Assembly: GCA_021323855.1 (NCBI GenBank)
Contig: JAJPKE010000013.1
Location: 62,001 to 126,000, forward strand
Direction of reading: 5' to 3'
Length of the DNA: 64,000 nucleotides
DNA from: Chloroflexota bacterium
Lineage (GTDB): Bacteria; Chloroflexota; Ktedonobacteria; Ktedonobacterales; JADMIN01
Shown here one piece after another: positions 1 to 8,845 of the stretch (position 1 is the first letter of the stretch; every line of letters starts with the position of its first letter). The notes under the pieces are model-generated. The model was not told the DNA's origin. It saw only the letters and a list, made by a program, of their open reading frames with translations, and ran no database searches. Position numbers and translations under genes: made by a program.

Positions 1-1
1 C

Positions 2-2110
2 GGTGAATCCGAGCGCCGCGTTCTCTTCGCGGTCGTTGGGCCATCGGCGCGCAATTGGTGTCTCTTCGAGATGATCCCCGAACGGTCGCGATTGGAGCCA
101 GAGGAGGCGACCGCCGCGCTGGAAAGCCTGATGGAGCAACATCTGGTCTTCAGCGAGACCGCCAAAATCCAGGGCGGTGATCTCGTCGGCCAGCGCGCCA
201 CCTTCTATGGCTATACCCTGCCGCGCAATCCCCAGGCGGAGGTAGAAGAAAAGCGCATCGCCTACGTGCCAACCGAACTGGCGACGGTTCTCTACACCAC
301 CGGACGCGAGCAGTTCGTGCCGATTGCCGACCGCTCAGATAAAACGCTGGATGAGTTGCTGATGCCCTATCGCCAGGGCGATCTCGATCAGATCGGCAGG
401 CGCTTCGGGCTGACGCTTCAGGCGTACTATTCGCGGAGCGAGGTCCGCACGGCCATCGCTGAAAATCTCTCGCAGGCCGAGGCGGTGCGTTACGCGCTGA
501 CGCAGATCGAGCCGCGCCTGCGCGACCTCTATGAATGGCTGCGCAAACGGGGTGGCCGCGCCAAGACCAGCGCCGTGCGCGCTTTCCTCAAATTGGACGG
601 TCCCGAACTCTCCGCTGTGCTGCATGCGATGGAAGAGTACGCGCTGGCCTTCGACACCTTCAGCGAGGGAAGGCGCATCCTCTTCATTCCAAAGGAAACG
701 CTGGCGAATCTCGAAGCCGCCGAGGAGCAGCCACAGGCGACCGCCTCCTTGCAAGCCGGATGCGCTGCGCCGCCTGCTATTCAGCCTGCGGACACGACCT
801 TCCTCTGGGACCTGGCGGTGATAGCGTCGTTTGCGCATCAACATGACATCGAACTGACGCGCTCCGGTTCGCTGCCCAAGCGCGCCGCGCAGCGCATCGT
901 ACCGGCGCTGGTTGGCCCGCGCGCGCGCCAGAGCGAGGCAGAGGCGCTGGCCTACGTGGAACTGCTCAAGCAGGAGGCGGTGGAGATGGGGCTGGTCGTT
1001 GCGCCGCCTTCTACCTCCAAGTCGCGCAATCATCTTGGTCCAGGGCCGAAGCTGGAATCCTGGGGCCGGCATGACCTGGTGATGCAGGCGCGGCGGCTCT
1101 TGCGCCGCTGGCCCACTGACCGCTGGTGGATAGACCAGCCGGGGGCGAACTACCAAGAATGGATGACCTTCTACATTGAGATGCCTGCGGCGCGCGAGGC
1201 GGTGCAACGCTTATTGCGTGAGTGCCGCCCGGGCGTCTGGTATACGCTGGCCTCGTTCCGCGCCACGCTTCAGGGTGATAATCCCTATGTGCTGCGCCCG
1301 CAGCAACGCTACGCTGGCGAGGCTGGCTTCAAGCTGGCTGGCGACCTGCGCAAGCAGTGGGAGAACACCGACGGGGAGATCATCACTGGCATGTTCCGCT
1401 CAACGTTGACCGAGCTTGGCATCGTTACGCTTGGCTACAATCGCGAGACGGTTCCCAGCCCGCAGGAGAACGTCAACCCCGACGCCTTCATGCTCACGGA
1501 GCTTGGCGCGGAGGTGCTGACCAGCGATCTCAGCGCCAGCCAGCAGCCCTCCTCGAAGGCGCTGGTAGTGCAGCCAAACTTCCAGGTGTTGCTGATGGAG
1601 CCGTACATGCCGGCGCTCTACTGGCTGGTGCGCTTCGGGGCGCTGGAACAGATCGGGCGCGTCAGCCGCTTCACGCTGACACGCGACGCTGTGACGCGCG
1701 GCCTGAAGCAGGGCGCAACCATTGACGAGGTGATCGCCTTCCTGGAGCAGCACAGCCAGAAGACATTGCCGCAGAACGTCGTCTACACACTGCGCGACTG
1801 GGCGCGCCAGTATAAAGAGGCGGCGCAGGCGTCGCCTGCGCCACGGCTGATTGAGGCGCCGAGCGAGGCGCTGGCTGGCGAACTGGTTTCCTCGCCGAAG
1901 TTGCGGGCTTTCCGGCTGCATCGCGTCGGGCCGAAGGTGGTGGCCGTGCCGCCGGAGACCAGCCTGCGTGACCTCTGGCATGCGCTGGAACGGCTGGGGT
2001 ATGCCAGGGTCCTCAGCGGCCTCGAAGAGTTCGTTTCGGCGGCCACCACCTCGCTCAAACCCAACCGCCGCCGCCGCAACAACACTACGCCCGTCGTCAA
2101 AGGGGCATAG
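2..2110 (+). CDS. helicase-associated (XPB/Ssl2 N-terminal-like) protein, 5' truncated by window edge
   Basis: The reading frame is open from base 2 without a start codon before the ATG at 71, so the gene probably begins outside the window; at least 702 residues are visible. The region around residues 520-620 (KALVVQPNFQVLL, then YWLVRFGALEQIGRVSRFTL, then a Leu-Pro-Gln-Asn-Val segment) matches the helicase-conserved C-terminal / XPB-Ssl2 N-terminal-like domain (Helicase_C_3 type) of Actinobacteria, Deinococcus and Chloroflexi proteins. No Walker A or DEAD-box motif is present in the visible part, so it is not itself shown to be a helicase here. Upstream parts look like repeated winged-helix segments (residues 150-230). 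A DNA-repair or helicase-partner role is inferred from family only. Length and domain order fit the family. Confidence 0.7.
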   Translation, partial: GESERRVLFAVVGPSARNWCLFEMIPERSRLEPEEATAALESLMEQHLVFSETAKIQGGDLVGQRATFYGYTLPRNPQAEVEEKRIAYVPTELATVLYTTGREQFVPIADRSDKTLDELLMPYRQGDLDQIGRRFGLTLQAYYSRSEVRTAIAENLSQAEAVRYALTQIEPRLRDLYEWLRKRGGRAKTSAVRAFLKLDGPELSAVLHAMEEYALAFDTFSEGRRILFIPKETLANLEAAEEQPQATASLQAGCAAPPAIQPADTTFLWDLAVIASFAHQHDIELTRSGSLPKRAAQRIVPALVGPRARQSEAEALAYVELLKQEAVEMGLVVAPPSTSKSRNHLGPGPKLESWGRHDLVMQARRLLRRWPTDRWWIDQPGANYQEWMTFYIEMPAAREAVQRLLRECRPGVWYTLASFRATLQGDNPYVLRPQQRYAGEAGFKLAGDLRKQWENTDGEIITGMFRSTLTELGIVTLGYNRETVPSPQENVNPDAFMLTELGAEVLTSDLSASQQPSSKALVVQPNFQVLLMEPYMPALYWLVRFGALEQIGRVSRFTLTRDAVTRGLKQGATIDEVIAFLEQHSQKTLPQNVVYTLRDWARQYKEAAQASPAPRLIEAPSEALAGELVSSPKLRAFRLHRVGPKVVAVPPETSLRDLWHALERLGYARVLSGLEEFVSAATTSLKPNRRRRNNTTPVVKGA

Positions 2111-2136
2111 CGAAAATTGGATCGGAGATGGCGATC

Positions 2137-2541
2137 ATGCCATTGGTACGCATTGACCTACGCGCTGGCAGGTCAGCAGAGGAGAAGCGAGCGATTGGCG
2201 ATGCCATTCAGCGGGCGATGATTGAGCATCTGAACGTGCCGGAGCGAGACCGCTTCCAGATCATCACCGAGCATCAGCCGGAGCATCTGGTCTATGATCC
2301 GGGCTACCTGAACGTCGAGCGCACTGATGACGTGGTGATGATTCAGGTAGTCCTATCGAGCGGGCGCACCACCGAGCAGAAGCGGGCGTTCTATGCGCGT
2401 GTTGCCGAACTCTTGCATGAGCATCCTGGGATGCGCCCCCAGGATGTCATCATCAATCTGGTGGAAGATACGCGCGAAGATTGGTCCTTTGGCAACGGTG
2501 AGGCGCAATATCTCATCTTGCCCAAAGAAGAATGGAAGTAG
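2137..2541 (+). CDS. tautomerase family protein (4-OT/MIF-like fold)
   Basis: This is a 134-residue protein starting Met-Pro-Leu-Val-Arg-Ile-Asp. After removal of Met the N-terminal proline is the catalytic base of tautomerases, which decides the start: the ATG at 2137 gives Pro1 and has GGAG (2124-2127) nine bases upstream. The alternative ATG at 2128 directly abuts the GGAG and would bury the proline. The double length compared with 4-OT (about 62 residues), the Arg pair near residues 7-11 and the C-terminal DWSFGNGEAQ segment resemble Tautomerase_2 proteins. The substrate is unknown; family members isomerise keto/enol acids or dehalogenate. It sits 26 bases after the helicase-associated gene, possibly co-transcribed, and converges on the acetyltransferase. 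Confidence 0.8.
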   Translation: MPLVRIDLRAGRSAEEKRAIGDAIQRAMIEHLNVPERDRFQIITEHQPEHLVYDPGYLNVERTDDVVMIQVVLSSGRTTEQKRAFYARVAELLHEHPGMRPQDVIINLVEDTREDWSFGNGEAQYLILPKEEWK

Positions 2542-2542
2542 C

Positions 2543-3136
2543 TTATCTGCTCATCTTCGCTTCCAGCCCTGCCTTCACCGCCGGCCACTCCGTGTCAATG
2601 ATGCTGTACATCACCGTATCGCGCTGATAGCCGCTCTCCAGGATCATCTGCTTGCGCAAGATACCCTCGCGCACCGCGCCCAGCCGTTCGATGGCGCGCT
2701 GCGAGCGTTCGTTGCGGCTGTCCGTCTTGAGCTGCACGCGAATCGCGCCCAGCGTCTCGAAGGCATGCCGCAGCAGCAGATACTTGCATTCGGTATTCAC
2801 GGCAGTGCGCCAGACGGAACGCATCAGCCATGTCCAGCCGATCTCCAAGCCATAGTCCGTTGGCATGATGTTCAGATAGCGGGTCGAGCCGATGGCGTTG
2901 CCGGTGTTACGGTCCAGGATGACGAACGGCAGTTGTTGCCCGGCCTCCTGCGCGGCCAGCGCCGTCGCAATCATCGCCCTGAACGCTTCCGGCGAGCGGC
3001 TGGCGTCCAGCGGCTTGTAGCGCCAGATCTCCGGGTCCTGGCAGACCTGATAGAGTTCATCGGCGTAATCCTGGCTGAGCGGCTCTAAGCGCACCACCGC
3101 GCCGGTCAGCGTCACCGGCTGCACGTTCATTGGCAT
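2543..3136 (-). CDS. GNAT family N-acetyltransferase (RimJ/RimL-like)
   Basis: This 197-residue protein has the RimJ/RimL-type GNAT layout: an N-terminal VRLEPLSQDYADELY segment, a beta-strand FVILDRNTGNAIGSTRYL, and the C-terminal signature NERSQRAIERLGAVREGILR typical of acetyl-CoA-dependent acetylation of protein N-termini or small amines. The start chosen is the ATG at 3136, preceded on the minus strand by AAGGGGAA about eight bases away; the longer open frame to 3256 lacks any family similarity. The acetyl-CoA pyrophosphate loop is degenerate (MRSVWRTAVNTECK) compared with the usual RGxGxA, which is common in this subfamily. Its stop is one base beyond the convergent tautomerase stop, so the two transcripts meet tail to tail. 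The substrate cannot be told from sequence. Confidence 0.85.
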   Translation of the reverse strand: MPMNVQPVTLTGAVVRLEPLSQDYADELYQVCQDPEIWRYKPLDASRSPEAFRAMIATALAAQEAGQQLPFVILDRNTGNAIGSTRYLNIMPTDYGLEIGWTWLMRSVWRTAVNTECKYLLLRHAFETLGAIRVQLKTDSRNERSQRAIERLGAVREGILRKQMILESGYQRDTVMYSIIDTEWPAVKAGLEAKMSR

Positions 3137-3296
3137 GAGTAGTTCCCCTTTCGTGTTTCGCTTGCAGCGAGTTCCCTCTAGCGTAGGAGAGTGATTGGCC
3201 CGCTGGCAAGGACCATTTTGGCATAGCGCGTGCAGGCCAATGCTATACCGCCGCATTCCTATAGCGCCCTATGACTGGGCTAATCGGCAGCCGTTA

Positions 3297-3327
3297 TTGA
3301 CGGAGCAGTGGTCAAATAGACCATAAT
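3297..3327 (+). promoter_or_regulatory. possible sigma70-type promoter before the GT-C gene
   Basis: TTGACG (3297-3302) and CATAAT (3322-3327) are 19 bases apart, slightly long, and lie about 105 bases upstream of the GTG start at 3432. The spacer contains an inverted repeat TGGTC-AAATA-GACCA. The rest of the 3137-3431 gap shows nothing else recognisable. Confidence 0.3.
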
Positions 3328-3431
3328 AGTATCATTGCGTTCTGTGCCCAGCGCGGCAGAGCGCCTTGATAGCATGCCGGTATATGGCTGATGTGGCTGA
3401 TAGAGACAGGATCAGGTGAGGACGGGAGACG

Positions 3432-4787
3432 GTGAGAAGTAGCATCGCGCGCGAAGAGGATCAACCAGCGGACCAGACCACTGCCCAGGCGACGGTAGCC
3501 AGCGGGCAAGACGACGCAACGACCACCTGGGGTGCTATGGCGTTGCGGCGGCTCCCCCCTGGCGCTTTGCGGGCACTGGAGGTGGCGCGGGCGGTCTGGC
3601 GGCGTGTTGCTCCCTACGCGCCGATGGTGGCGGTTGGCGTGATGCTGCTGCTGATGGCGCGCGCCTACTTTGTGTTGCAACGCTATTACACGAAGCCGGG
3701 ATACGAGGCCATCGCCGCCTTCGCCGATATCGGCACCATCTCCGGCCACCATCTTGGGCTGAACGACCTGGTGATGAATAACAATCCAGTCGGCTTCGAC
3801 GGCCAGTTCTTCTACTTCATCGCGCTCGACCCCTCGCAGCCGATCATCTGCGCCCAGCAGCATCCACATCCCGCCAACTGCGCGCTGGATGACGCCTTTG
3901 GCGAGGTGCGCGCCGAGCGGATTCTCTATCCCTACACGGCAGGACTGCTAACTTTCGGCCAGGCGGACCTCGTGCCCTATACGCTGCTGCTGGTCAACTT
4001 TGCCGCCATCCTGCTAGTCGTGTGGCTCGTCGGCAAGATGTGCGTGGAGGCAGGCGCTTCGATCTGGCTGGGCGCCGCCGCTGGCCTCTTCTGCGGGCAG
4101 GTGTTGGGCTTCCTGCGCGATCTGGCCGACCCGTTCTCCGTCATGTGGGTGGTGCTGGCGATTTATCTCCTGCGCAAGGAACGCTACCTCTGGAGTTCTC
4201 TCGCCATCGCCGCCGCGCTCCTGACTCGCGAGCAATTCATCCTGACGATTCCGCTGCTTTTCGTGCCGCTCCTGGCGCAGCGAAAATGGCGCACGCTGGC
4301 GCTCAGCCTACTGATCGGCCTGGGGCCGTTCGTCGCCTGGCAAATCTACCTGCGTATCATCTGGGGCAAGTGGGCGCTCCTGACCGGCGATACCCAGGGC
4401 GCGGGCGTCGGCAATGGCATCAATCCCATCCCCTTCCACGGCCTCTGGGATGAGCGCCTCAAGCCGGAGTTCGGCCTGATCGTCGCCTTCGTAGTCGTTC
4501 CGCTGGTGCTGGCCGTCGTCATCTCGCTGATGCAGATCTGGCGCAACGGCCCGCGCCATCTGCTGCTGGACCCAGTGCCCGCGCTCATCATTCTCTATGT
4601 GGCGATGCTCAGCCTGACCTCCTGGATTCTCTGGCAGGACATGTGGACGCCCGGACGGCTGGCGGACCTCGCCGTCGTCCTCGGCGTCATCGTCGTGAGC
4701 AGGCTGCCGTTCCCTGCGCTGCGCGCCTCCTATGGCACGCTGCTTTCGATCACCTCGATGGCGGCGATGATTCTGGTCTTGCGCTAA
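3432..4787 (+). CDS. multi-pass membrane protein, GT-C glycosyltransferase-like
   Basis: This is a 451-residue protein with a hydrophilic N-terminal tail of about 60 residues, then roughly 9-10 hydrophobic segments. The first extracytoplasmic loop carries NPVGFDGQFFYFIALDPSQP, a D-G-Q-F-x-Y pattern found near the active site of polyprenyl-phosphate-sugar-using GT-C proteins (the cell-surface glycopolymer formation type). It may therefore transfer a sugar or build a glycan outside the membrane. The GTG start has AGGACGGGAG upstream. It is followed after 16 bases by the dTDP-glucose 4,6-dehydratase gene, whose ribosome site overlaps this stop codon, so the two form an operon that fits surface polysaccharide synthesis. 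The exact enzymatic activity is inferred. Confidence 0.65.
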   Translation: MRSSIAREEDQPADQTTAQATVASGQDDATTTWGAMALRRLPPGALRALEVARAVWRRVAPYAPMVAVGVMLLLMARAYFVLQRYYTKPGYEAIAAFADIGTISGHHLGLNDLVMNNNPVGFDGQFFYFIALDPSQPIICAQQHPHPANCALDDAFGEVRAERILYPYTAGLLTFGQADLVPYTLLLVNFAAILLVVWLVGKMCVEAGASIWLGAAAGLFCGQVLGFLRDLADPFSVMWVVLAIYLLRKERYLWSSLAIAAALLTREQFILTIPLLFVPLLAQRKWRTLALSLLIGLGPFVAWQIYLRIIWGKWALLTGDTQGAGVGNGINPIPFHGLWDERLKPEFGLIVAFVVVPLVLAVVISLMQIWRNGPRHLLLDPVPALIILYVAMLSLTSWILWQDMWTPGRLADLAVVLGVIVVSRLPFPALRASYGTLLSITSMAAMILVLR

Positions 4788-4803
4788 GGAAGGGATGGCG
4801 TGG

Positions 4804-5946
4804 ATGCGGGTTGGTATGCGCATACTCGTGACCGGCGGCGCTGGCTTTATCGGCAGCAACTTCGTGCGCTATCTGCTGCGCGAACGGCCAGAGTGCCAGG
4901 TGGTCGTGCTGGATAAGCTCACCTATGCCGGCAACGAGCGCAACCTCAGCGCTGTGCGCGACGACCCGCGCCTTACCTTCATTCAGGGCGACATCTGCGA
5001 CCAGGAGGTGGTCAGGCAGGCGATGCACGGCTGCCAGTGGGCGCTGAACTTCGCCGCTGAATCACATGTGGACCGTTCGATTCTCGACCCCGGCGCGTTC
5101 ATCCGCACCGATATCGAGGGTGCGTATGTGCTGTTGGAGGCGGCTCGCGAGTTGGGCATCGAACGCTTCATCCAGATCAGCACCGATGAGGTTTACGGCA
5201 ACGCCTGCGCGCCGGATGGTAGCAGCCGCCCCTCGCTGGAAAGCGACCCGCTGATGCCGCTCTCGCCGTATGGCGCAAGCAAAGCCGGAGCCGACCGGTT
5301 GGCCTACGCCTATTGGGCTACCTATGGACTGCCGGTGGTCATCACGCGCTGCGCCAATAACTACGGGCCATATCAGTATCCCGAAAAACAGTTGCCGCTC
5401 TTCATTATCAATGCCCTGGCGGAGCACCCGCTGCCCATCTATGGCGACGGCAGCCATCTGCGCGACTGGATTCATGTCGAGGACCACTGCGCCGCGCTCG
5501 ACGCTATTCTCTCCGCGCCCGGTGAGGTGGTGCATGGCGAAGTCTTCAACATCGGCGCGAATGAAGAACGCAGCACGCTGGAAAACGCTCGGCTGATTCT
5601 CGAACTATTAGGCAAGCCGGAATCGCTGCTGGCCTGGGCGCCGGACCGCCCCGGTCATGTGCGCCGCCACGCCGTCAACACCGCGAAGATACGCGAACGG
5701 CTCGGCTGGCAACCACAAATATCCTTTGCAGAGGGCATCGCCACAACTATTGATTGGTACCGTGACAACAGCGAATGGCTGGCGGAGATTGTGGCGCGGA
5801 AAGACGCTTTCCTCGAAGCGGCGCTCTCTGCTCAGACGGTCTATCCTCTTCAGCCAGTTCAGCCCAATAGCACGTTGGCGGCGAGCAGCCCGGCGAAGGC
5901 TGCGCCCAGCACCAGCAGCGTCACCCACCAGTTTTCGCGCAGGTAG
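4804..5946 (+). CDS. rfbB: dTDP-glucose 4,6-dehydratase
   Basis: This is a short-chain dehydrogenase of about 380 residues that converts dTDP-glucose to dTDP-4-keto-6-deoxyglucose, the second step of dTDP-rhamnose and other deoxysugar routes. Visible motifs are the NAD-binding TGGAGFIGSN at the N-terminus, the catalytic Thr-Asp-Glu in ISTDEVYG, YGASK (YxxxK), and NNYGPYQYPEKQLPLFI for substrate binding. AAGGAAGGG (4786-4794) abuts the ATG at 4795, so the in-frame ATG at 4804 (nine-base spacing) is preferred. The last 29 codons, after VYPLQPVQPN, are antisense to the 3' end of the convergent permease gene, giving an unconserved Ser/Ala-rich tail. No rfbA, C or D partner lies in the window. Confidence 0.93.
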   Translation: MRVGMRILVTGGAGFIGSNFVRYLLRERPECQVVVLDKLTYAGNERNLSAVRDDPRLTFIQGDICDQEVVRQAMHGCQWALNFAAESHVDRSILDPGAFIRTDIEGAYVLLEAARELGIERFIQISTDEVYGNACAPDGSSRPSLESDPLMPLSPYGASKAGADRLAYAYWATYGLPVVITRCANNYGPYQYPEKQLPLFIINALAEHPLPIYGDGSHLRDWIHVEDHCAALDAILSAPGEVVHGEVFNIGANEERSTLENARLILELLGKPESLLAWAPDRPGHVRRHAVNTAKIRERLGWQPQISFAEGIATTIDWYRDNSEWLAEIVARKDAFLEAALSAQTVYPLQPVQPNSTLAASSPAKAAPSTSSVTHQFSRR

Positions 5947-7151
5947 CGCCGCCACGAGATATGGATGCCGTGGCGTTCGAGTATGCCCATCCAGAGCAGC
6001 GTTGCCAGCGAGCCGAAGGGCGTGAGCTTGGGGCCGATATCTACGCCCAGCATGATCGCGTAGATCGCCATCGCGCTGATATGGCTTGCCGAGCGCAACG
6101 CCAGCACGCCGATCAGCGTCGCCGGGAGGTTGTTCACCGCCGCCGCCAGCAGCGCCGTGATGCTGCCAGCCACCAGCGCGCCGCGCGGCCCGGCCTGCGG
6201 CATGACGTTGGCGCGTAGTGGCTCTGTCACGAAGCGCAGCAGGTGTGCGTCATAGGCAGCGGTGATGACGACGAACATGCCCAGCGCGTAGATCAGGATG
6301 CTCCAGGGCGCAGCACGCAGCATCTCCCCCACCGGACGCAGCCCGCACACACGCACAAGCGCCAGCATCGCCAGCGCCGCCGTCCCCGCCACCAGCGACA
6401 CCGGCAGGCGCAATTCACCGCCGATGATATAGCCAACCACCAAGAATCCCAGCGCGCCGATGCCTGCCCAGAAGACCGGCCAGTCGCGGATAGCCGTCTC
6501 CGGCGACTCGACGACGCCCGCCTCATAGGACACGCAAAGCTGGCGGCGGAAGCGTAGCGCGAAGGCTGTGCTGCCCATCAGGAAGGCGCAGAGCGTTGGC
6601 AGCGCCATCCACAGTGCCACCTGCGCGAAGGGTAGATGCGTCGCGCCCGCCAGGATGATGTTGGTCAGGTTGCTCGGTACGAAGAGGCCGCTCATAGCGT
6701 CGGCAAAGAAGCCAGCCGCAAAGACGAACGGCAGGCGCAACTGCTCTTTGGTGTAGATGCGTGTCAGCAGCACGGCAAAGATTGGCGTCAGCATCAGCAC
6801 CGCGCCATCGTTGGCGAGCAGCGCCGTGACGCCGGTGGTGAGCAGCAGCATGGCGGCGTAGAGTCGCCAGCCGGAGCCACGCGCGGCCCGCGCCAGATGC
6901 AGCGCGGCCCAGGTAAAGAAGCCGTTGCTATCGAGCGCCTCTGAGAGCAGAAAGAGCGCGATCAGCGTAGCGGCGGCGTCCCAGGTGTCGCGGAAGATGG
7001 TAACGAGCGCGGGCAGTGAGAGCAATCCCAGCAGCAAAACTACTACAGCGCCGATGCCAGCAGGCCAGGCGACGGCCAGACCACGGGGACGCAGCACCAC
7101 CAGCGCCAGCACCGCGAGCAGCACGACGCCAGCCAGTAGCATATGAACCAT
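5859..7151 (-). CDS. arsB: ArsB-type permease (arsenite/antimonite efflux, IT superfamily)
   Basis: This 430-residue protein has about 11-12 hydrophobic segments. Signature stretches of ArsB are clear: ALLANDGAVLMLTPI around residue 115, VNNLPATLIGVLALRS around 340, and GVDIGPKLTPFGSLATLLWM around 370, where the conserved Asn and Asp residues lie in the half-helix hairpins. ArsB moves arsenite or antimonite out, coupled to the proton gradient or to an ArsA ATPase. No arsR, arsC or arsA lies nearby, so the substrate could also be another anion. The end overlaps the convergent rfbB gene by 88 bases. No strong ribosome site precedes the ATG at 7151; the in-frame ATG at 7142 is an alternative. 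Confidence 0.85.
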   Translation of the reverse strand: MVHMLLAGVVLLAVLALVVLRPRGLAVAWPAGIGAVVVLLLGLLSLPALVTIFRDTWDAAATLIALFLLSEALDSNGFFTWAALHLARAARGSGWRLYAAMLLLTTGVTALLANDGAVLMLTPIFAVLLTRIYTKEQLRLPFVFAAGFFADAMSGLFVPSNLTNIILAGATHLPFAQVALWMALPTLCAFLMGSTAFALRFRRQLCVSYEAGVVESPETAIRDWPVFWAGIGALGFLVVGYIIGGELRLPVSLVAGTAALAMLALVRVCGLRPVGEMLRAAPWSILIYALGMFVVITAAYDAHLLRFVTEPLRANVMPQAGPRGALVAGSITALLAAAVNNLPATLIGVLALRSASHISAMAIYAIMLGVDIGPKLTPFGSLATLLWMGILERHGIHISWRRYLRENWWVTLLVLGAAFAGLLAANVLLG

Positions 7152-7279
7152 AAAAACCGGGGCATCCTATCGTGGAAAATCCAATTAGATATATCTATAA
7201 CACATATCGCACCTTGTGTGCCAATTTTGTCCTTATGATACCGCTTCCTGGATGCTGGCAGCTAGCGCTATGCGTGGTT

Positions 7280-7304
7280 CCCCCTCTCCTCGCGGGAGAG
7301 GGGG
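7280..7304. repeat. CCCCTCTCC/GGAGAGGGG palindromic repeat, copy 1
   Basis: A ten-base stem (CCCCCTCTCC and its complement) with a short TCGCG-type loop, followed by CAGGGGGTGGGG. It lies just downstream of the EcsC-family gene in the gap to arsB. Related copies are at 34302, 47677, 49182 and 62767. It may also act as a transcript end. Confidence 0.75.
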
Positions 7305-7319
7305 GCAGGGGGTGGGGTC

Positions 7320-8417
7320 TCAGTGGCCGAGACTCTGAATGCCGTTGGAGGCGAGAATGATGAGCGCAGCGCAGGCGGCCACTGTAATGAGAAACACGAT
7401 GATGGCGAAGAGGCTCAGCCAGAAGGCTATTCGCCGCTCCGGTGCGCGTTTGGGCATCTTCTTGGGCGTGGCTGGCGTCTGCGGAATGGGAACGGGTACC
7501 AGTTGCGCGGAGGCCGCCGGTGGTTGCGCCGTGGCTTGCGATTGAGATTGCGGCGTCACGAGGCTGCCCTCGACGACATTCGGCGGATTGTTCTCGTGTT
7601 CTGGAGCAGGAAGCGCCTGCGCTTCTTCTGGTGTGAAGATGGAAAAGGCGCGCGCAGGCAGGCTCAGTTCGGGGTTTTCCGGCTGTAGCCCGTGATCTAC
7701 CAGATAGCGATTGTGATAGTATGCGATGGCGCGCTCACCGGCCACGCGCAGGAACGTGTAGTCAATCGCGCCGCCGACCGCCGCGCCGATGCCCGGAATG
7801 AGCCTGCCGACGAGTTTGGCCGCCTGCTCCTCGGTCAACTCCACGCTCAGGCGCATCAACACTCTGGGCAGCAGTTCCGGCAGGATGTGCGCCAGCCCTT
7901 CGCGCGTTAGCCAGTTGCCCACGCCGCGCAGGCTATCCACGCCCGCCGCTAGCGCCAGCACCTCCGCCAGATGCGCCTGTTCTTCCGCCAGCGTCGTATC
8001 GTAGCCATACGCCTGGGCGATATCCGCCGCCATGCGCACCGCATAGATCGCCGTCAACTGCACATCTGCGCCCGCCGCCACCAACGCCCAGAGACCGCCG
8101 GGCAGGCCGGTGATGGCGCCCGTCACAAAAGCGCGATTGCGGAACTTGCGCGCAAAGTGCTTGGCGACAGCATCGAGCTGCTTCAGCGGCAGATTGCGAA
8201 TATCGGCAAAGCTGGATACTGGATGTTTCAGCGCCTTGTGTCGTTCGAGGACCGCCGGGTCGCGCCGCGCGGCCCAATTGATCGCATGCTGGATGCGGTC
8301 CGGCGTCTTGCCGGGCTTGAGGAACGATTCGAGTTCCGCCGGAAGCATCGCCACGGCGCTGCCGCCAGCGCCAGTTGCAGCAATCTGCTGATCGCCTGGA
8401 TTGCCGGATGTTGACAT
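7320..8417 (-). CDS. EcsC family protein with C-terminal membrane anchor
   Basis: This is a protein of about 365 residues. The central part (residues 90-215, for example AFVTGAITGLPGGLW then ADVQLTAIYAVRMAADIAQAYGYD, and later LIPGIGAAVGGAIDY) matches the EcsC protein family, named after a protein of the Bacillus ecs locus but biochemically undefined. A Pro/Gln-rich linker (about 265-325) precedes one strong transmembrane helix near the C-terminus (IAFWLSLFAIIVFLITVAAC). The ATG at 8417 is chosen because GGAAAGGG precedes it and the upstream frame extension shows no domain. Function unknown; family members are often linked to membrane or secretion physiology. Confidence 0.75.
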   Translation of the reverse strand: MSTSGNPGDQQIAATGAGGSAVAMLPAELESFLKPGKTPDRIQHAINWAARRDPAVLERHKALKHPVSSFADIRNLPLKQLDAVAKHFARKFRNRAFVTGAITGLPGGLWALVAAGADVQLTAIYAVRMAADIAQAYGYDTTLAEEQAHLAEVLALAAGVDSLRGVGNWLTREGLAHILPELLPRVLMRLSVELTEEQAAKLVGRLIPGIGAAVGGAIDYTFLRVAGERAIAYYHNRYLVDHGLQPENPELSLPARAFSIFTPEEAQALPAPEHENNPPNVVEGSLVTPQSQSQATAQPPAASAQLVPVPIPQTPATPKKMPKRAPERRIAFWLSLFAIIVFLITVAACAALIILASNGIQSLGH

Positions 8418-8845
8418 TCGGATACACCCTTTCCATAGCGAGCAACCGCCGGCTCGCTGCCAGAGAATCGCGAAAGATGATGCTTGATGCTGAGAGCGTC
8501 CCTTGCGCCAGCCATGTGCTTTGCAGCCGTTGTGCGGTGACGATTGCTGTTGCCCAGGGAAAGCTGTCGAGGCCAGTATAAAGGAGTCGTTCATTTAGAG
8601 CAAGAGGGGTATTTCACACTTTTTCGTTCAGCCAGTCAAAATTCGTTGCCCTGAGTCAATCAGCACAACGGTATTGGGTGGTACATAAGGTGTGTTTCCT
8701 TGACGGCAAGCCACCGACTGGCTATCATTCAATCCACGGCCAGTTCAGCTTCGCTTCCCTATTCGGCAAACGATGCGGATGGCCGGTGGCAAGCAGGTAT
8801 ATTGAGGGATGCCGCCGCATGGAACGGCTAGAGAGGATACGTATA
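8418..8845. other. divergent intergenic region, no gene seen
   Basis: 428 bases between the divergent EcsC and C39-like genes. It must hold both promoters. Open frames here lack ribosome sites and similarity. I see no clear operator, hairpin or RNA gene. Confidence 0.5.

Noticed and set aside
335-1207. 290-codon minus-strand frame inside the first gene
   Set aside because: Shadow of the helicase-associated protein, Arg/Gln-rich and without start signals.
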